Both the position numbers and the translations under genes were made by a program. The notes under the pieces were generated by a model. It made no database searches. It saw only the letters and a program-made list of their open reading frames with translations, and was not told the DNA's origin. From positions 1 to 64,000 of the forward strand of contig NZ_BAABBA010000004.1 in the NCBI RefSeq assembly GCF_039537705.1: a stretch of 64,000 bases of DNA, in the 5' to 3' direction. Numbering within the stretch: the stretch's first letter is position 1; each line of letters begins with the position of its first letter. Of this stretch, positions 16,258 to 26,091 are shown piece by piece. The DNA comes from Georgenia daeguensis (GTDB lineage: Bacteria; Actinomycetota; Actinomycetes; Actinomycetales; Actinomycetaceae).

Positions 16258-17148
16258 TCATTCGGCGATGCTCGCCTGGACCTCGGCGAGGATCTCCTGG
16301 AGCTCCTCGGCGCCCTGGTCGGCCAGGGAGGCGGTGCCGCCCGCGGACTCCTGCAGCGCCTCAGTGACCTCGGGGGACTTGTGGATCTCGACGAGCTGCT
16401 GGTACGTCTCGTTGTCGGCGTCCTCGGCGCGGGCCACCCAGACGTTGATGTACGGGCGGGCGCCCTCGGACTCGGCGCTGTCGGCGAAGAGCGCGTCCTC
16501 GGGGTTGAGCCCGGCGTCATCGATGAAGTCGTTGTTGACGATGGACGCGTCGACCGAGTCGAGCGAGACGACCGTCTGGTTCGCGTCGACGGGGGTGACG
16601 GTGACCTTCGACTCCTCCGCGACGACGTCGGTCGGGTCCGGCACGACGCCGGCGTCGTCGGCCAGCTTGATGAGACCCGCCTCCTCGAGGACGAAGAGGG
16701 CGCGCGCCTGGTTGGTGACGTCGTTCGGGATCGCGATCTCGCCGCCGTCCGGGATGTCCTCCACGGCGTCGTGCTTGAGCGAGTACAGCGCGAGCGGGTA
16801 CACGGCGGTGGCGCCGATCGGGGTGAGGTCCTGGCCGTCGGCCTCGTTGTACTGGGCCAGGTAGAGGATGTGCTGGAACTGGTTGAGATCGAGGTCGCCG
16901 TCCGTCAGCGCCGGGTTGGGCTGGGTGTACTCGGTGAAGTCGACGATCTCGACGGAGATGCCCTCCTCCTCGGCGAGGTCCTCGAAGATGGGCCACTGCG
17001 GGTCCGAGGCGCCGACCACGCCGATGCGCACCGGGTTCTCCTCGGTGCCCTTCTCGGCACTGTCGGCGTCCGAGCCGCCACACGCGGCCAGGGTGAGGGC
17101 GAGGGCGGCGGAAGCTCCGAGAGCGGCACCGCGGCGCAGGTTGAACAT
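16258..17148 (-). CDS. metQ: Methionine-binding lipoprotein MetQ (NlpA family)
   Basis: A 296-residue lipoprotein starting at ATG 17148. A signal peptide with lipobox LTLAACG (Cys near residue 22) anchors it outside the membrane. The mature part has the NlpA pattern RIGVVGASDPQW, VEIVDFTEYTQPNPAL, LDLNQFQH and YPLALYSLKH. It captures methionine for MetNI. A ribosome binding site (GAAGGAC) lies just upstream. I looked for the SAM-I or SAM-IV riboswitch that often precedes such operons and did not recognise one; a GC-rich hairpin at 17166-17195 sits directly before the ribosome binding site. Confidence 0.94.
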   Translation of the reverse strand: MFNLRRGAALGASAALALTLAACGGSDADSAEKGTEENPVRIGVVGASDPQWPIFEDLAEEEGISVEIVDFTEYTQPNPALTDGDLDLNQFQHILYLAQYNEADGQDLTPIGATAVYPLALYSLKHDAVEDIPDGGEIAIPNDVTNQARALFVLEEAGLIKLADDAGVVPDPTDVVAEESKVTVTPVDANQTVVSLDSVDASIVNNDFIDDAGLNPEDALFADSAESEGARPYINVWVARAEDADNETYQQLVEIHKSPEVTEALQESAGGTASLADQGAEELQEILAEVQASIAE

Positions 17149-17165
17149 GTCAGTCCTTCGGGGTC

Positions 17166-17195
17166 GGTCCGGCCCGCCGGAGGGTGGCGGGGACC
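17166..17195 (-). promoter_or_regulatory. GC-rich hairpin just upstream of the metQ ribosome binding site
   Basis: GGTCC and CCCGCC (17166-17178) can pair with GGCGGG and GGACC (17186-17195) around the loop GGAGGGT. Its place, about 18 bases before the metQ ATG, would allow control of translation, but it does not match a riboswitch class I know and could be incidental in a GC-rich genome. Confidence 0.25.
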
Positions 17196-17395
17196 GGGGG
17201 AGCTGCCCGGATCGGCGGCTCGACTGCATCCAGGGAACCTCGCGGGGACCCCTCGCCGAAAGCCGTGGACCTCCAAGTCTCAGATGGTGAACGGCCGCCG
17301 CGGGGCATTGAGGTGTACCTCACATCCCGGCAGGGCGGAGCGCCGAACCGCAGCCCGGTCACCGGCCGCCGTCTGCGCCCGACGGGGGCGCGCGG

Positions 17396-17401
17396 TAGGT
17401 T
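17396..17401 (+). promoter_or_regulatory. Probable -10 hexamer for the ATP-grasp gene (leaderless)
   Basis: TAGGTT is followed by six bases and then the GTG start at 17408. No ribosome binding site is present, which fits a leaderless transcript. Confidence 0.5.
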
Positions 17402-17407
17402 GACCGC

Positions 17408-18319
17408 GTGTCAAAGCCGATCGTGACCCTCGCAACCTGCGCGGCGCTGCCCCAGCTCTCCGAGGATGATGCCCCCCTGCCCGACGCCCTCGCCGAGCGC
17501 GGCATCGAGCCGCGCGTCGCGGTGTGGGACGACCCGAGCGTGGACTGGTCCGCGGCCGGGACGGTCGTGGTCCGCTCCGTCAGTGACTACGCGCCCCGGC
17601 GCGAGGAGTTCGTGCGCTGGGCCGAGTCCGTCCCGCGGATCTGCAACCACGCCGACGTGATCCGCTGGAACACGGACAAGCACTACCTGCTCGAGCTGGA
17701 GAAGCGCGGGATGCCGACCATCCCCACCGTGTGGCTCGAGCCGGAGCGCAACCTCAGCAAGCACCAGGTGCACACCCGCTTCCCGGCGGGCGGAGACTTC
17801 GTGGTCAAGCCCGCCGTCTCCTCCGGCGCCCACGACACCGGTCGCTACACGGCGGTCGACGCCGTCTCGCGCCAGCAGGCGATCGGGCACGCGATGGACC
17901 TGCTCTCGCAGGGCCGGGCCGTCATGGTGCAGCGCTACCTCGAATCCGTCGACCAGCGCGGCGAGACGGCGCTGATCTTCATGAACGGGCTCGTCTCGCA
18001 CGCCGTCGAGAAGGAGGCCATGCTCCACGGGCCCTTCCGCGGCGAGACGGACGCTCCCCAGGAGGTCGCGCACGCCCGGCAGGCCACCGAGGCCGAGTGG
18101 CACCTGGGCGAGGAGGCCCGCAAGGCGATCCACTCCTACATCAAGGACCGGATGGGCCGCGACGAGCAGCTGACCTTCTGCCGCATCGACGTCGTCGAGG
18201 GCGAGGACGGCATGCACGTGATGGAGGTGGGGCTGGTGGACGCCTCGCTCTACCTGTCCACCACGCCGGGCGCGGTGGACAACTTCGCCGACGCGATCGC
18301 GGTGCGCGCCTTCTGGTGA
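17408..18319 (+). CDS. ATP-grasp domain protein of unknown substrate
   Basis: A 303-residue cytoplasmic protein with a GTG start. The N-terminal third is a pre-ATP-grasp domain (VRSVSDYAPRREEFVRWAE, NHADVIRWNTDKHYLLEL). The ATP-grasp part has FVVKPAVSSGAHDTGRY and VMVQRYLESVDQRGETALIF, with the nucleotide- and Mg-binding acidic end LTFCRIDVVEG and MEVGLVDASLYL. It resembles the RimK-like and DcsG-like ligases that join a carboxylate to an amine or thiol. No partner genes adjoin it: metQ is divergent and a terminator follows. Substrate and pathway cannot be told from the sequence. Confidence 0.8.
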   Translation: MSKPIVTLATCAALPQLSEDDAPLPDALAERGIEPRVAVWDDPSVDWSAAGTVVVRSVSDYAPRREEFVRWAESVPRICNHADVIRWNTDKHYLLELEKRGMPTIPTVWLEPERNLSKHQVHTRFPAGGDFVVKPAVSSGAHDTGRYTAVDAVSRQQAIGHAMDLLSQGRAVMVQRYLESVDQRGETALIFMNGLVSHAVEKEAMLHGPFRGETDAPQEVAHARQATEAEWHLGEEARKAIHSYIKDRMGRDEQLTFCRIDVVEGEDGMHVMEVGLVDASLYLSTTPGAVDNFADAIAVRAFW

Positions 18320-18345
18320 GAGGCGCCCGGACCGGGTGAGACAGA

Positions 18346-18379
18346 GGAAGGGCGGGCCGCCGGAGCGGCCCGCCCTTCC
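18346..18379. terminator. Bidirectional terminator between ATP-grasp gene and tRNA-His
   Basis: A perfect 15-bp inverted repeat (GGAAGGGCGGGCCGC and its complement) surrounds a four-base loop CGGA. It ends in TTCCTTCTC on the plus strand and serves the convergent ATP-grasp gene and tRNA-His. Confidence 0.85.
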
Positions 18380-18386
18380 TTCTCGG

Positions 18387-18460
18387 GGTGAGTGACGGGA
18401 CTTGAACCCGCGACATCCGCGACCACAACGCGGCGCTCTACCAGCTGAGCTACACCCACC
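18387..18460 (-). tRNA. tRNA-His (GTG)
   Basis: On the minus strand the acceptor arm is GTGGGTG pairing with CACTCAC. An extra 5' G at 18460 lies opposite the discriminator C, the hallmark of tRNA-His. The anticodon loop is TTGTGGT (anticodon GTG) and the T-arm is CGGGTTCAAGTCCCG. CCA is not encoded. Confidence 0.95.
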
Positions 18461-18547
18461 ATCGTCGACCGCGATCACCCGCGGCAACAGTGGACGAGCA
18501 TAGCGGATCTGAGGGGCCCGCCTGTAACCCGCCGACCGTGGTCTGGG

Positions 18548-19282
18548 TCACGCCGGTGCGTCGGTGCCCCGCCCGAGCCCCGCCGGCGCGGCGCCGTGGG
18601 CGGCGTCCTCGGCGGGCTTCTCCGCGAGCGCGGCCTCCTGCGCCAGGGCCTCGACGACGGCGGAGGTCGGGGCGGCGGCGACCGCGGTGGCGGCGGCCCG
18701 GGCGGTGGGGGTGTCGGGTCCCTCGCCCTCCGGGAACAGCACCGCGCGGTAGTACCGGAGCTCGTCGATGGACTCGAGGATGTCGGCCAGCGCGCGGTGC
18801 CCGCCGTTCTTCGCCGGGGACTGGAAGTAGGCGCGCGGGTACCAGCGGCGCGCGAGCTCCTTGATCGAGGAGACGTCGATGATCCGGTAGTGCAGGTGGT
18901 CGACCAGCTCGGGCATGTCGCGGGCCAGGAACGACCGGTCCGTGCCGACGGAGTTGCCCGCCAGCGGCGCCTTGCGCGGCTCGGGCACCCACCGGCGCAC
19001 GTACTCGAGCACCTTCTCCTGCGCGTCGGCCATGGTCAGCCCCGCGTCGAGCTCCTCGAGCAGACCGGAGGCGGTGTGCATGGTCCGCACGACGTCGCCC
19101 ATCTGCTCGACCGACCCCGGGGTGGGGGCGATGACCAGGTCGACGCCGGCGTCGAGCGGGACGAGCTCGGAGTCCGTGACGACGACGGCGACCTCGATGA
19201 GGGCGTCCTTCTCGAGGTCCAGCCCGGTCATCTCGCAGTCGATCCAGACGATCGGGTCCGTGGGTGCGGTGTTTCGGCTCAC
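18548..19282 (-). CDS. orn: Oligoribonuclease
   Basis: A 244-residue DEDDh exonuclease that degrades 2-5 nt RNA fragments and pGpG in the cytoplasm. Exo I is WIDCEMTGLD, Exo II is NSVGTDRSFLARDMPEL, and Exo III has HRALADILESI, with the general-base His followed by Asp five residues on. The GTG at 19282 (VSRNTAPTDPIVWIDCEM) fits because TACCCT lies 6 bases upstream, as in a leaderless promoter. The last 50 residues (after the ELRYYRAVLF segment) are an Ala-rich tail beyond the usual length of about 205. The gene lies between tRNA-His and tRNA-Arg, an arrangement common in actinobacteria. Confidence 0.95.
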   Translation of the reverse strand: MSRNTAPTDPIVWIDCEMTGLDLEKDALIEVAVVVTDSELVPLDAGVDLVIAPTPGSVEQMGDVVRTMHTASGLLEELDAGLTMADAQEKVLEYVRRWVPEPRKAPLAGNSVGTDRSFLARDMPELVDHLHYRIIDVSSIKELARRWYPRAYFQSPAKNGGHRALADILESIDELRYYRAVLFPEGEGPDTPTARAAATAVAAAPTSAVVEALAQEAALAEKPAEDAAHGAAPAGLGRGTDAPA

Positions 19283-19288
19283 CGGGTC

Positions 19289-19294
19289 AGGGTA
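19289..19294 (-). promoter_or_regulatory. Probable -10 hexamer for orn (leaderless)
   Basis: On the minus strand TACCCT is followed by GACCCG and then the GTG start of orn. This is the TANNNT-6-start layout of leaderless genes. Confidence 0.45.
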
Positions 19295-19419
19295 CGGCGC
19301 GCCCCGGACGACTCGAACCTGGAACGCGGCGACGAGGTGCCGCCCGGCACGACTCCAGCTCTCGCGATCACGGCACCGGACGGGCACGAGCGCCCGCGCA
19401 GGCTAACCTTTCTGCCCGA

Positions 19420-19495
19420 GCCCCCGTAGCTCAGCGGATAGAGCACCCGCCTTCTAAGCGGATGGCCGCAGGTTCGAACCCTGCCGGGGGCGCCA
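19420..19495 (+). tRNA. tRNA-Arg (TCT), CCA encoded
   Basis: GCCCCCG at 19420-19426 pairs with CGGGGGC at 19485-19491. The anticodon loop CTTCTAA gives TCT. The T-arm is GCAGGTTCGAACCCTGC. The discriminator G is followed by genomic CCA (19493-19495). TAACCT at 19403-19408 is a plausible -10. Confidence 0.95.
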
Positions 19496-19651
19496 GAGCC
19501 GGTGCCGTCGGCGCGCGGCCGTCACCGCGTCGGCACCCCGCGGGCGGACGGTGCGGCGCGACCCTCGTGCGCCGGACGACGGCTGAGTCCAACGAGGCCG
19601 GTCCCGGCGCGCTTGCGCCAGGAGCGCGCGCCCATCACCGACAATGGGGCG

Positions 19652-21277
19652 GTGACAACGCTGAACCTTGATCGCCCTGCCGCACCCGGGGACGGTTCGG
19701 CGCCGGACGAGGACGGGGCGGGGGCCCGGGGCCCGCGCATCTCCGTCGTCACCGACCTGCAGGCCGACGTGGACCGCGTCGCGTTCCCCCTTGACCTGCC
19801 CGGCGCGACCGAGCTGCGGCACCTGCGCGAGCAGGTCCTCACACAGACCGGCGCCCGCCTGCTCCCGCGCCTGCGCCGGTCCGACGCCCCCGCCGTCGTG
19901 GTGCTCGGCGGCTCCTCCGGCGTCGGCAAGTCCACGGTCCTGAACTCCCTGCTCGGCGCCGAGGTCAGCGAGGCGGGAGTCCTGCGGCCCACCACCCGCC
20001 GCGCCGTCGTCGCGGTCCATCCCGACGACGCGCCCGCCCTGGACGGCCAGCCGCTCGCGGAGCTCGCCACGGTGGTCACGCACCCCGAGGTGCCGGCCGG
20101 GCTGGCCGTCCTCGACGCGCCCGACCTGAACTCCGTGCACGCCGGCAACCGAGCGCTCGCCAACCGGCTGCTGGAGACCGCCGACCTGTGGGTCTTCGTC
20201 ACCACGGCGTCGCGCTACGGCGACGCGCTGCCCTGGCACCTGCTCACCGAGGCGCACGGGCGCGGCATCACCACCGCCGTCGTCCTCAACCGGCTGCCGG
20301 GGCGGGTCCGCGTCCCCGTGCGCCGGGACCTGCTCAGGCGCATGGACGCTCTCGGCCTCGGCTCCGCGCCGCTCTTCGTCCTGCCGGAGACGGGCCCCCG
20401 GGAGGGGCCGCTCGACCCCGGCGTCGTGGCCGAGCTGAAGGAGTGGCTCGCGCTCGTGGCGGACCGGCACCGCTCCGCGGGGCTCGTGCGCCGCACCACC
20501 CGCGGCGTGTGGGGCGGGCTGCGCGAGCAGCTCCTGGCCCTGGCCGCCGGCGCCGACGCGCAGGTCGAGGCGGCCGAGACCCTCCGCCGGCTCGCCGAGG
20601 AGGCGGCCGAGGCTCCCGTCCGTGCCCTCACGGACGCGCTGAGCGAGGGCCGGGCCGGACTCGGCGCCCCGGCCACCCGGTGGCTCTCCCTCGCCTCGAC
20701 CGGCGGGCCGCTCGCCCCTCTGGTGCAGGAGGGCGCCCGGCTGCGCCGCGGGCGCCACGGGCGTGACCTGGCCGCACGCGACGCGGCCGCCGCGGCCCTG
20801 GCCGAGGAGGCGGCAGCCGCGGTGTCGCTGGTGATCGCCGACGCGGTGCGGGGCGCCGCCGACGGCGTCCGGCGGGCCTGGGAGCCGAAGGCGCTGGGAG
20901 CGCGCGTGCTCCGCACCGCGGTGCCGGCGCAGGGCCGTGCCCGCAGCATCGCCGTCGCCCGCGAGGTCGTCGAGCGGTGGCGCGACGGCGTGCGGGCCGC
21001 GGTGCCCGACGACGGGGCAGCGGACGTGCTCGGGCCCGACGGGCTCGCCGGGCTCGTCGTCGCTGCGGCCGCCGGCGTCGCGGGTCCTGCCGGTGCCGTC
21101 CGGCGGCTCACCGGCGGCGACGCGCTGGTCGACGCCGCCCGCACCGACCTGGTCCAGCGCGCCGGCGCCGCCGTGCGCGCGATCGTCGGGCCCTACCTGA
21201 CCGAGCTGGACGCGCTCCCGGTGCAGCCGGGCACCGCGCTCCGGCTCCGGGCGACCGAGCTCAAGGAGCACGCATGA
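19652..21277 (+). CDS. Dynamin-like/YfjP-type GTPase, soluble member of a pair
   Basis: A 541-residue protein starting at GTG 19652. GACAAT six bases upstream suggests a leaderless mRNA. The GTPase motifs are G1 GGSSGVGKSTVLN (about 89-101), G2 in RPTTRRAV, G3 LDAPDLNS (a DxPD form instead of DxxG) and a weak G4 NRLP. The C-terminal half is long, alanine-rich and helical, as in bacterial dynamins and related large GTPases, and has no clear membrane segment. The next gene overlaps it by four bases (ATGA) and encodes a second GTPase with membrane helices, so the two probably act as a heteromer on the membrane, as paired actinobacterial dynamin-like proteins do. The exact cellular role is unknown. 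Confidence 0.78.
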   Translation: MTTLNLDRPAAPGDGSAPDEDGAGARGPRISVVTDLQADVDRVAFPLDLPGATELRHLREQVLTQTGARLLPRLRRSDAPAVVVLGGSSGVGKSTVLNSLLGAEVSEAGVLRPTTRRAVVAVHPDDAPALDGQPLAELATVVTHPEVPAGLAVLDAPDLNSVHAGNRALANRLLETADLWVFVTTASRYGDALPWHLLTEAHGRGITTAVVLNRLPGRVRVPVRRDLLRRMDALGLGSAPLFVLPETGPREGPLDPGVVAELKEWLALVADRHRSAGLVRRTTRGVWGGLREQLLALAAGADAQVEAAETLRRLAEEAAEAPVRALTDALSEGRAGLGAPATRWLSLASTGGPLAPLVQEGARLRRGRHGRDLAARDAAAAALAEEAAAAVSLVIADAVRGAADGVRRAWEPKALGARVLRTAVPAQGRARSIAVAREVVERWRDGVRAAVPDDGAADVLGPDGLAGLVVAAAAGVAGPAGAVRRLTGGDALVDAARTDLVQRAGAAVRAIVGPYLTELDALPVQPGTALRLRATELKEHA

Positions 21278-22752
21278 CGACCATCACGTCCCGGCCCGCC
21301 GACGTCGAGCTGGACGCCGACGTCGACGCCACGACGCTCGCCGAGCGGGCGGACGCCCTCGCGCTCGCGCTCGACGCCGCCGGGGGCCTCGTGGACCCGC
21401 TCGAGGCGGCACGGGCCCGCTCCGACCTCGACGCGGTCGCCGAGCGCCTCGCCCTCGGCGGGGACCGCACGGTCGTCGCCCTGGTCGGCGGCACCGGCTC
21501 GGGCAAGTCCTCCCTCTTCAACGCGATCTCCGGCCTGCAGTTCGCGGACGTCGGGGCGCTGCGGCCCACCACGGAGGTCGCGGCGGCCTGCGTGTGGGGC
21601 GGCGAGGCGGACGAGCTGCTCGACTTCCTCCAGGTCTCCCCGGACCGGCGCATCCAGCGCGAGTCCGAGCTCGACGGCGACCACGAGCGCGCGCTCGGCG
21701 GCATGGTCCTCCTCGACCTGCCCGACCACGACTCCGTCGCGGTGGAGCACGCCGTGCAGGTCGACCGGCTGCTGCCGCTCGTCGACCTGCTGGTCTGGGT
21801 GGTGGACCCGCAGAAGTACGCGGACAACGCGCTCCACGAGCGATACCTGAGCGCGCTCGCCGGGCGCAGCGAGAGCATGCTCGTGCTCGTCAACCAGGCC
21901 GACACCCTGACGCCCGAGGCGGTCAGGCGCGTGGTCGAGGACGTCCGGGGGCTCCTCGCCGCGGACGGGCTGCACGACGTCCGGGTGCTCGCCACCTCGG
22001 CGCTGGAGCACACCGGCGTCGACGAGGTGCGCGCGGTCCTCGCCGAGGCGGTCGGCCGGCCCTCGGTGTCGGTCCGTACCGCGCTGGCGGAGGTGGACGC
22101 GGTCTCCGCGCGGCTCGCCGACGCGGTCGGGGACCGGGAGGCGGACCTCGACGACGTCGGAGGCGCCGCCGAGGAGCTGGTCCGCGCCGCCGGTGTAGAC
22201 GCCGTGGCCGACTCGGTGAGGACGGCCGTCGGCGCACCCCGCGGCGGTGCGGTGGCCCCGCCCGAGCCGCCCGCGGAGGCGACGGTCGCCGCCGTGCGTG
22301 ACGGGTGGGTCGGCCGCGCCCAGGAGGGCCTGCCCGGCGCCTGGGCCGCCGCGGTCGACGCCGCGGTGCCCAGCGCGGCCGTGCTGCGGGAGGCGGTCCT
22401 CTCCGCCGTCGGCGAGGTCGCCCTGCCCGCCGCCCGGTCCGAGCGGGCGGGCCGGTTCGTCGCCGCGGCCGCGGCTCTGGCGGGCGGCGCGGTCGTGTGG
22501 CTCGGCCTCGCGCTGGTGCTGTCGCTCCCGTGGGCCGCCGCGGCGGTGCCGGCGGCGGCCGCGCTCGGCGCCGCCTGGTTCCTGCTCTCGCGCTCCACGC
22601 CGGCCCGGCGCGAGGATGCCAGGGCGGCCGCCGAGCAGTACCGGTCGGCCGTCCTGCAGCGCGTCACCGCGGTGGTGCGCGAGACGCTCGCCGACCCGGC
22701 CCGTGACGTCCTCGGCCGGCACCGCCGGCTGCGCACCGCGCTCGGCCGCTGA
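21274..22752 (+). CDS. Membrane-anchored dynamin-like/YfjP-type GTPase, second member of the pair
   Basis: A 492-residue protein whose ATG overlaps the previous stop (ATGA). G1 is GGTGSGKSSLFN (about 66-77), G2 lies in RPTTEV, G3 is LDLPDHDS and G4 is NQAD, a better GTPase consensus than in its partner. Two hydrophobic helices near residues 393-440 (FVAAAAALAGGAVVWLGLAL and then LPWAAAAVPAAAALGAAW) form a hairpin anchor, followed by a basic amphipathic tail. This soluble-plus-anchored pairing resembles DynA/DynB- or IniA/IniC-like systems, which remodel membranes at division or under envelope stress. Orthology is not proven by eye. Confidence 0.8.
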   Translation: MTTITSRPADVELDADVDATTLAERADALALALDAAGGLVDPLEAARARSDLDAVAERLALGGDRTVVALVGGTGSGKSSLFNAISGLQFADVGALRPTTEVAAACVWGGEADELLDFLQVSPDRRIQRESELDGDHERALGGMVLLDLPDHDSVAVEHAVQVDRLLPLVDLLVWVVDPQKYADNALHERYLSALAGRSESMLVLVNQADTLTPEAVRRVVEDVRGLLAADGLHDVRVLATSALEHTGVDEVRAVLAEAVGRPSVSVRTALAEVDAVSARLADAVGDREADLDDVGGAAEELVRAAGVDAVADSVRTAVGAPRGGAVAPPEPPAEATVAAVRDGWVGRAQEGLPGAWAAAVDAAVPSAAVLREAVLSAVGEVALPAARSERAGRFVAAAAALAGGAVVWLGLALVLSLPWAAAAVPAAAALGAAWFLLSRSTPARREDARAAAEQYRSAVLQRVTAVVRETLADPARDVLGRHRRLRTALGR

Positions 22753-22842
22753 CGCTCCACAGGCCGCGGGGCTGCCGCCGCGTCCACAGCGCCGGGACCG
22801 GCGCCTGACCTGGCCGGCCCGGGTGCGGCAGCGTGCGGTTCA

Positions 22843-22863
22843 GGGCCGGCGCCTGGCCGGCCC
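22843..22863. terminator. Short hairpin upstream of the SSB paralogue gene
   Basis: GGGCCGGC (22843-22850) pairs with GCCGGCCC (22856-22863) around GCCTG. A similar GC-rich segment occurs about 40 bases earlier. It could be a weak terminator after the GTPase genes or a leader structure of the next gene. Confidence 0.35.
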
Positions 22864-22881
22864 GTGAGCCGAGGAGCGAGC

Positions 22882-23457
22882 ATGAGCAACGAGATCCAGA
22901 TCACCGTGCGCGGCTGGATGGGCAGCGACCCCGTCCGCCACGTCGGGCCGACCGGTGTCACCCTCGCGATGTTCCGCGTCGGGTCCACGCCGCGACTGCG
23001 CGACCGCGCCACCGGGGAGTTCCGTGACGGGGACACCCAGTGGTTCACCGTCAAGGCGTGGCGCGACCTGGCCGAGAACGTCATCGCCAGCCTCGGGAAG
23101 GGGATGCCGGTGATCCTGCGGGGAACCCTGCGCACCGAGACCTGGCAGGGCGAGAACGGCGAGCGGTCGGCCAACGTCATCTCGGTCGACGCCATCGGCG
23201 CCGACCTCGCCACGGGCACCGTGCACTTCGTCAGGACGGTACGCGCCTCGGCGGCGGCGGAGCCGGCAGCCGCGGGACCGGAGTCCGCGGGCGCACCCGC
23301 CGCCGGTGGGGACGCCTCACAGGTCCCGGCCGTCGGCCTGACCGGGCCCGACGGGGCGCGCTTCACCGGTCAGGAGCTCCCGGACGACCCGGAGGAGGAC
23401 CTGACTGACGAGCTGACGGGGGAGCTCGCCGAGGCGGACGGGTACGCCATGGCCTGA
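22882..23457 (+). CDS. Single-stranded DNA-binding protein paralogue
   Basis: A 191-residue OB-fold protein. The ATG at 22882 is preceded by GAGGAGCGAG; an upstream GTG at 22864 is less likely. Residues 1-110 follow the SSB pattern (ITVRGWMGSDPVRHVG, VTLAMFRVGSTPR, DTQWFTVKAWRDLAENV, GMPVILRGTLRTETW). The C-terminal region is Ala/Gly-rich and acidic but ends EADGYAMA and lacks the DDxPF tip that recruits repair proteins. It is therefore probably an accessory SSB rather than the replicative one, like the Rv2478c-type paralogue that precedes ettA in mycobacteria. Confidence 0.85.
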   Translation: MSNEIQITVRGWMGSDPVRHVGPTGVTLAMFRVGSTPRLRDRATGEFRDGDTQWFTVKAWRDLAENVIASLGKGMPVILRGTLRTETWQGENGERSANVISVDAIGADLATGTVHFVRTVRASAAAEPAAAGPESAGAPAAGGDASQVPAVGLTGPDGARFTGQELPDDPEEDLTDELTGELAEADGYAMA

Positions 23458-23461
23458 GTCA

Positions 23462-24136
23462 TCACGTCCAGAGCCGCGCGAGCGGGGAGTCGTCGAGGCG
23501 CTCGCCCAGCTCCGCGACGGACCGGTACACCGCCACCGCGCCGGCGCCGGTGAGCTCGTCGGCGCTGATGCCGCCGGTCAGGACGCCGACGCAGGGCACC
23601 CCGGCGCGGCCGCAGGCCTTCACGTCCCACACCGCGTCGCCCACGAAGACGGCGCGCTCCGCCGGGACACCGGCCTTCGCCAGGGCGGCACGGACGAGGT
23701 CGGGGGCCGGCTTGGCCTCCTCGACGTCCGCGGCCGCAGTGACGCCGTCGACGTCGACGTCGAGCACCTTGCGGAGGTGCTCGAGCTCGTCCGGGGACGC
23801 CGATGTCGAGACGACGACGCGTTGTCCTCGCTCGTGCAGCGCCCGGACGAGCTCGGCCACCCCGTCCAGCCGGCGAAGCCGGTCGGCCGTCCGCCCGTAG
23901 TGGTCGGCATGGAGGTCGCGCGCTCGATCGCCGACGTCCTGGGCAGCGTCTTCTCCGAGCAACTCCGGCACCAGGAGCTCGGAGCCCATGCCGATGCAGC
24001 GGTGGATGCGCCACGCGTCGACGGGGTGCCCGACCTCGGCGAACGCCCGTGACCAGGCGTCGACGTGGAGGTAGTTGGAGTCCACGAGGGTGCCGTCGGC
24101 GTCGAGCAGCACGGCGCCCGGTCCGGAGATTGTCAT
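23462..24136 (-). CDS. HAD-superfamily phosphatase (phosphoglycolate phosphatase/beta-phosphoglucomutase-like)
   Basis: A 224-residue enzyme. Motif I LLDADGTLVDS holds the nucleophile Asp12 and Asp14. Motif II is VVSTSAS, a Lys lies in VEEAKPAPDLV, and motif IV is VFVGDAVWDVKAC. The cap is the helical C1 type. It would remove phosphate from a small sugar phosphate or phosphoglycolate in the cytoplasm; the substrate cannot be assigned. It is convergent with the SSB paralogue (4 bp between stops) and divergent from ettA. Confidence 0.85.
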   Translation of the reverse strand: MTISGPGAVLLDADGTLVDSNYLHVDAWSRAFAEVGHPVDAWRIHRCIGMGSELLVPELLGEDAAQDVGDRARDLHADHYGRTADRLRRLDGVAELVRALHERGQRVVVSTSASPDELEHLRKVLDVDVDGVTAAADVEEAKPAPDLVRAALAKAGVPAERAVFVGDAVWDVKACGRAGVPCVGVLTGGISADELTGAGAVAVYRSVAELGERLDDSPLARLWT

Positions 24137-24270
24137 GCCGAAGTGCTACCGCCCCGGCGCCCGGCCCGCATCTCAGCGGGGAGGAGCGGCCCCGGCTCCG
24201 TGGCCTACCCTGGAAGCCGAAGAGGCCGCCCGCCGGGTGGCCGAGAACCACGTACGCGATGCGGAGAGCA

Positions 24271-25953
<1,683 letters not shown>

Positions 25954-26000
25954 CCTGCCCGGTCCTGGCTCTCACGCCAGGCTGGACGGACCGACGCACG

Positions 26001-26034
26001 ACGGCCGCCGCCGAGCACGCTCGGCGGCGGCCGT
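26001..26034. terminator. Terminator after ettA
   Basis: A perfect 15-bp stem (ACGGCCGCCGCCGAG and its complement) with a four-base loop, 47 bp after the ettA stop and followed by CCCTGT. Confidence 0.85.
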
Positions 26035-26091
26035 CCCTGTGTCCGCACCCGCGGACCCTAGGCTGGCGGCGAGCACCGACGAGAGGAACCC

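Noticed and set aside
17149..17407. SAM riboswitch before metQ
   Set aside because: No SAM-I, SAM-II or SAM-IV conserved core was recognised; the GC-rich hairpin alone is not enough.
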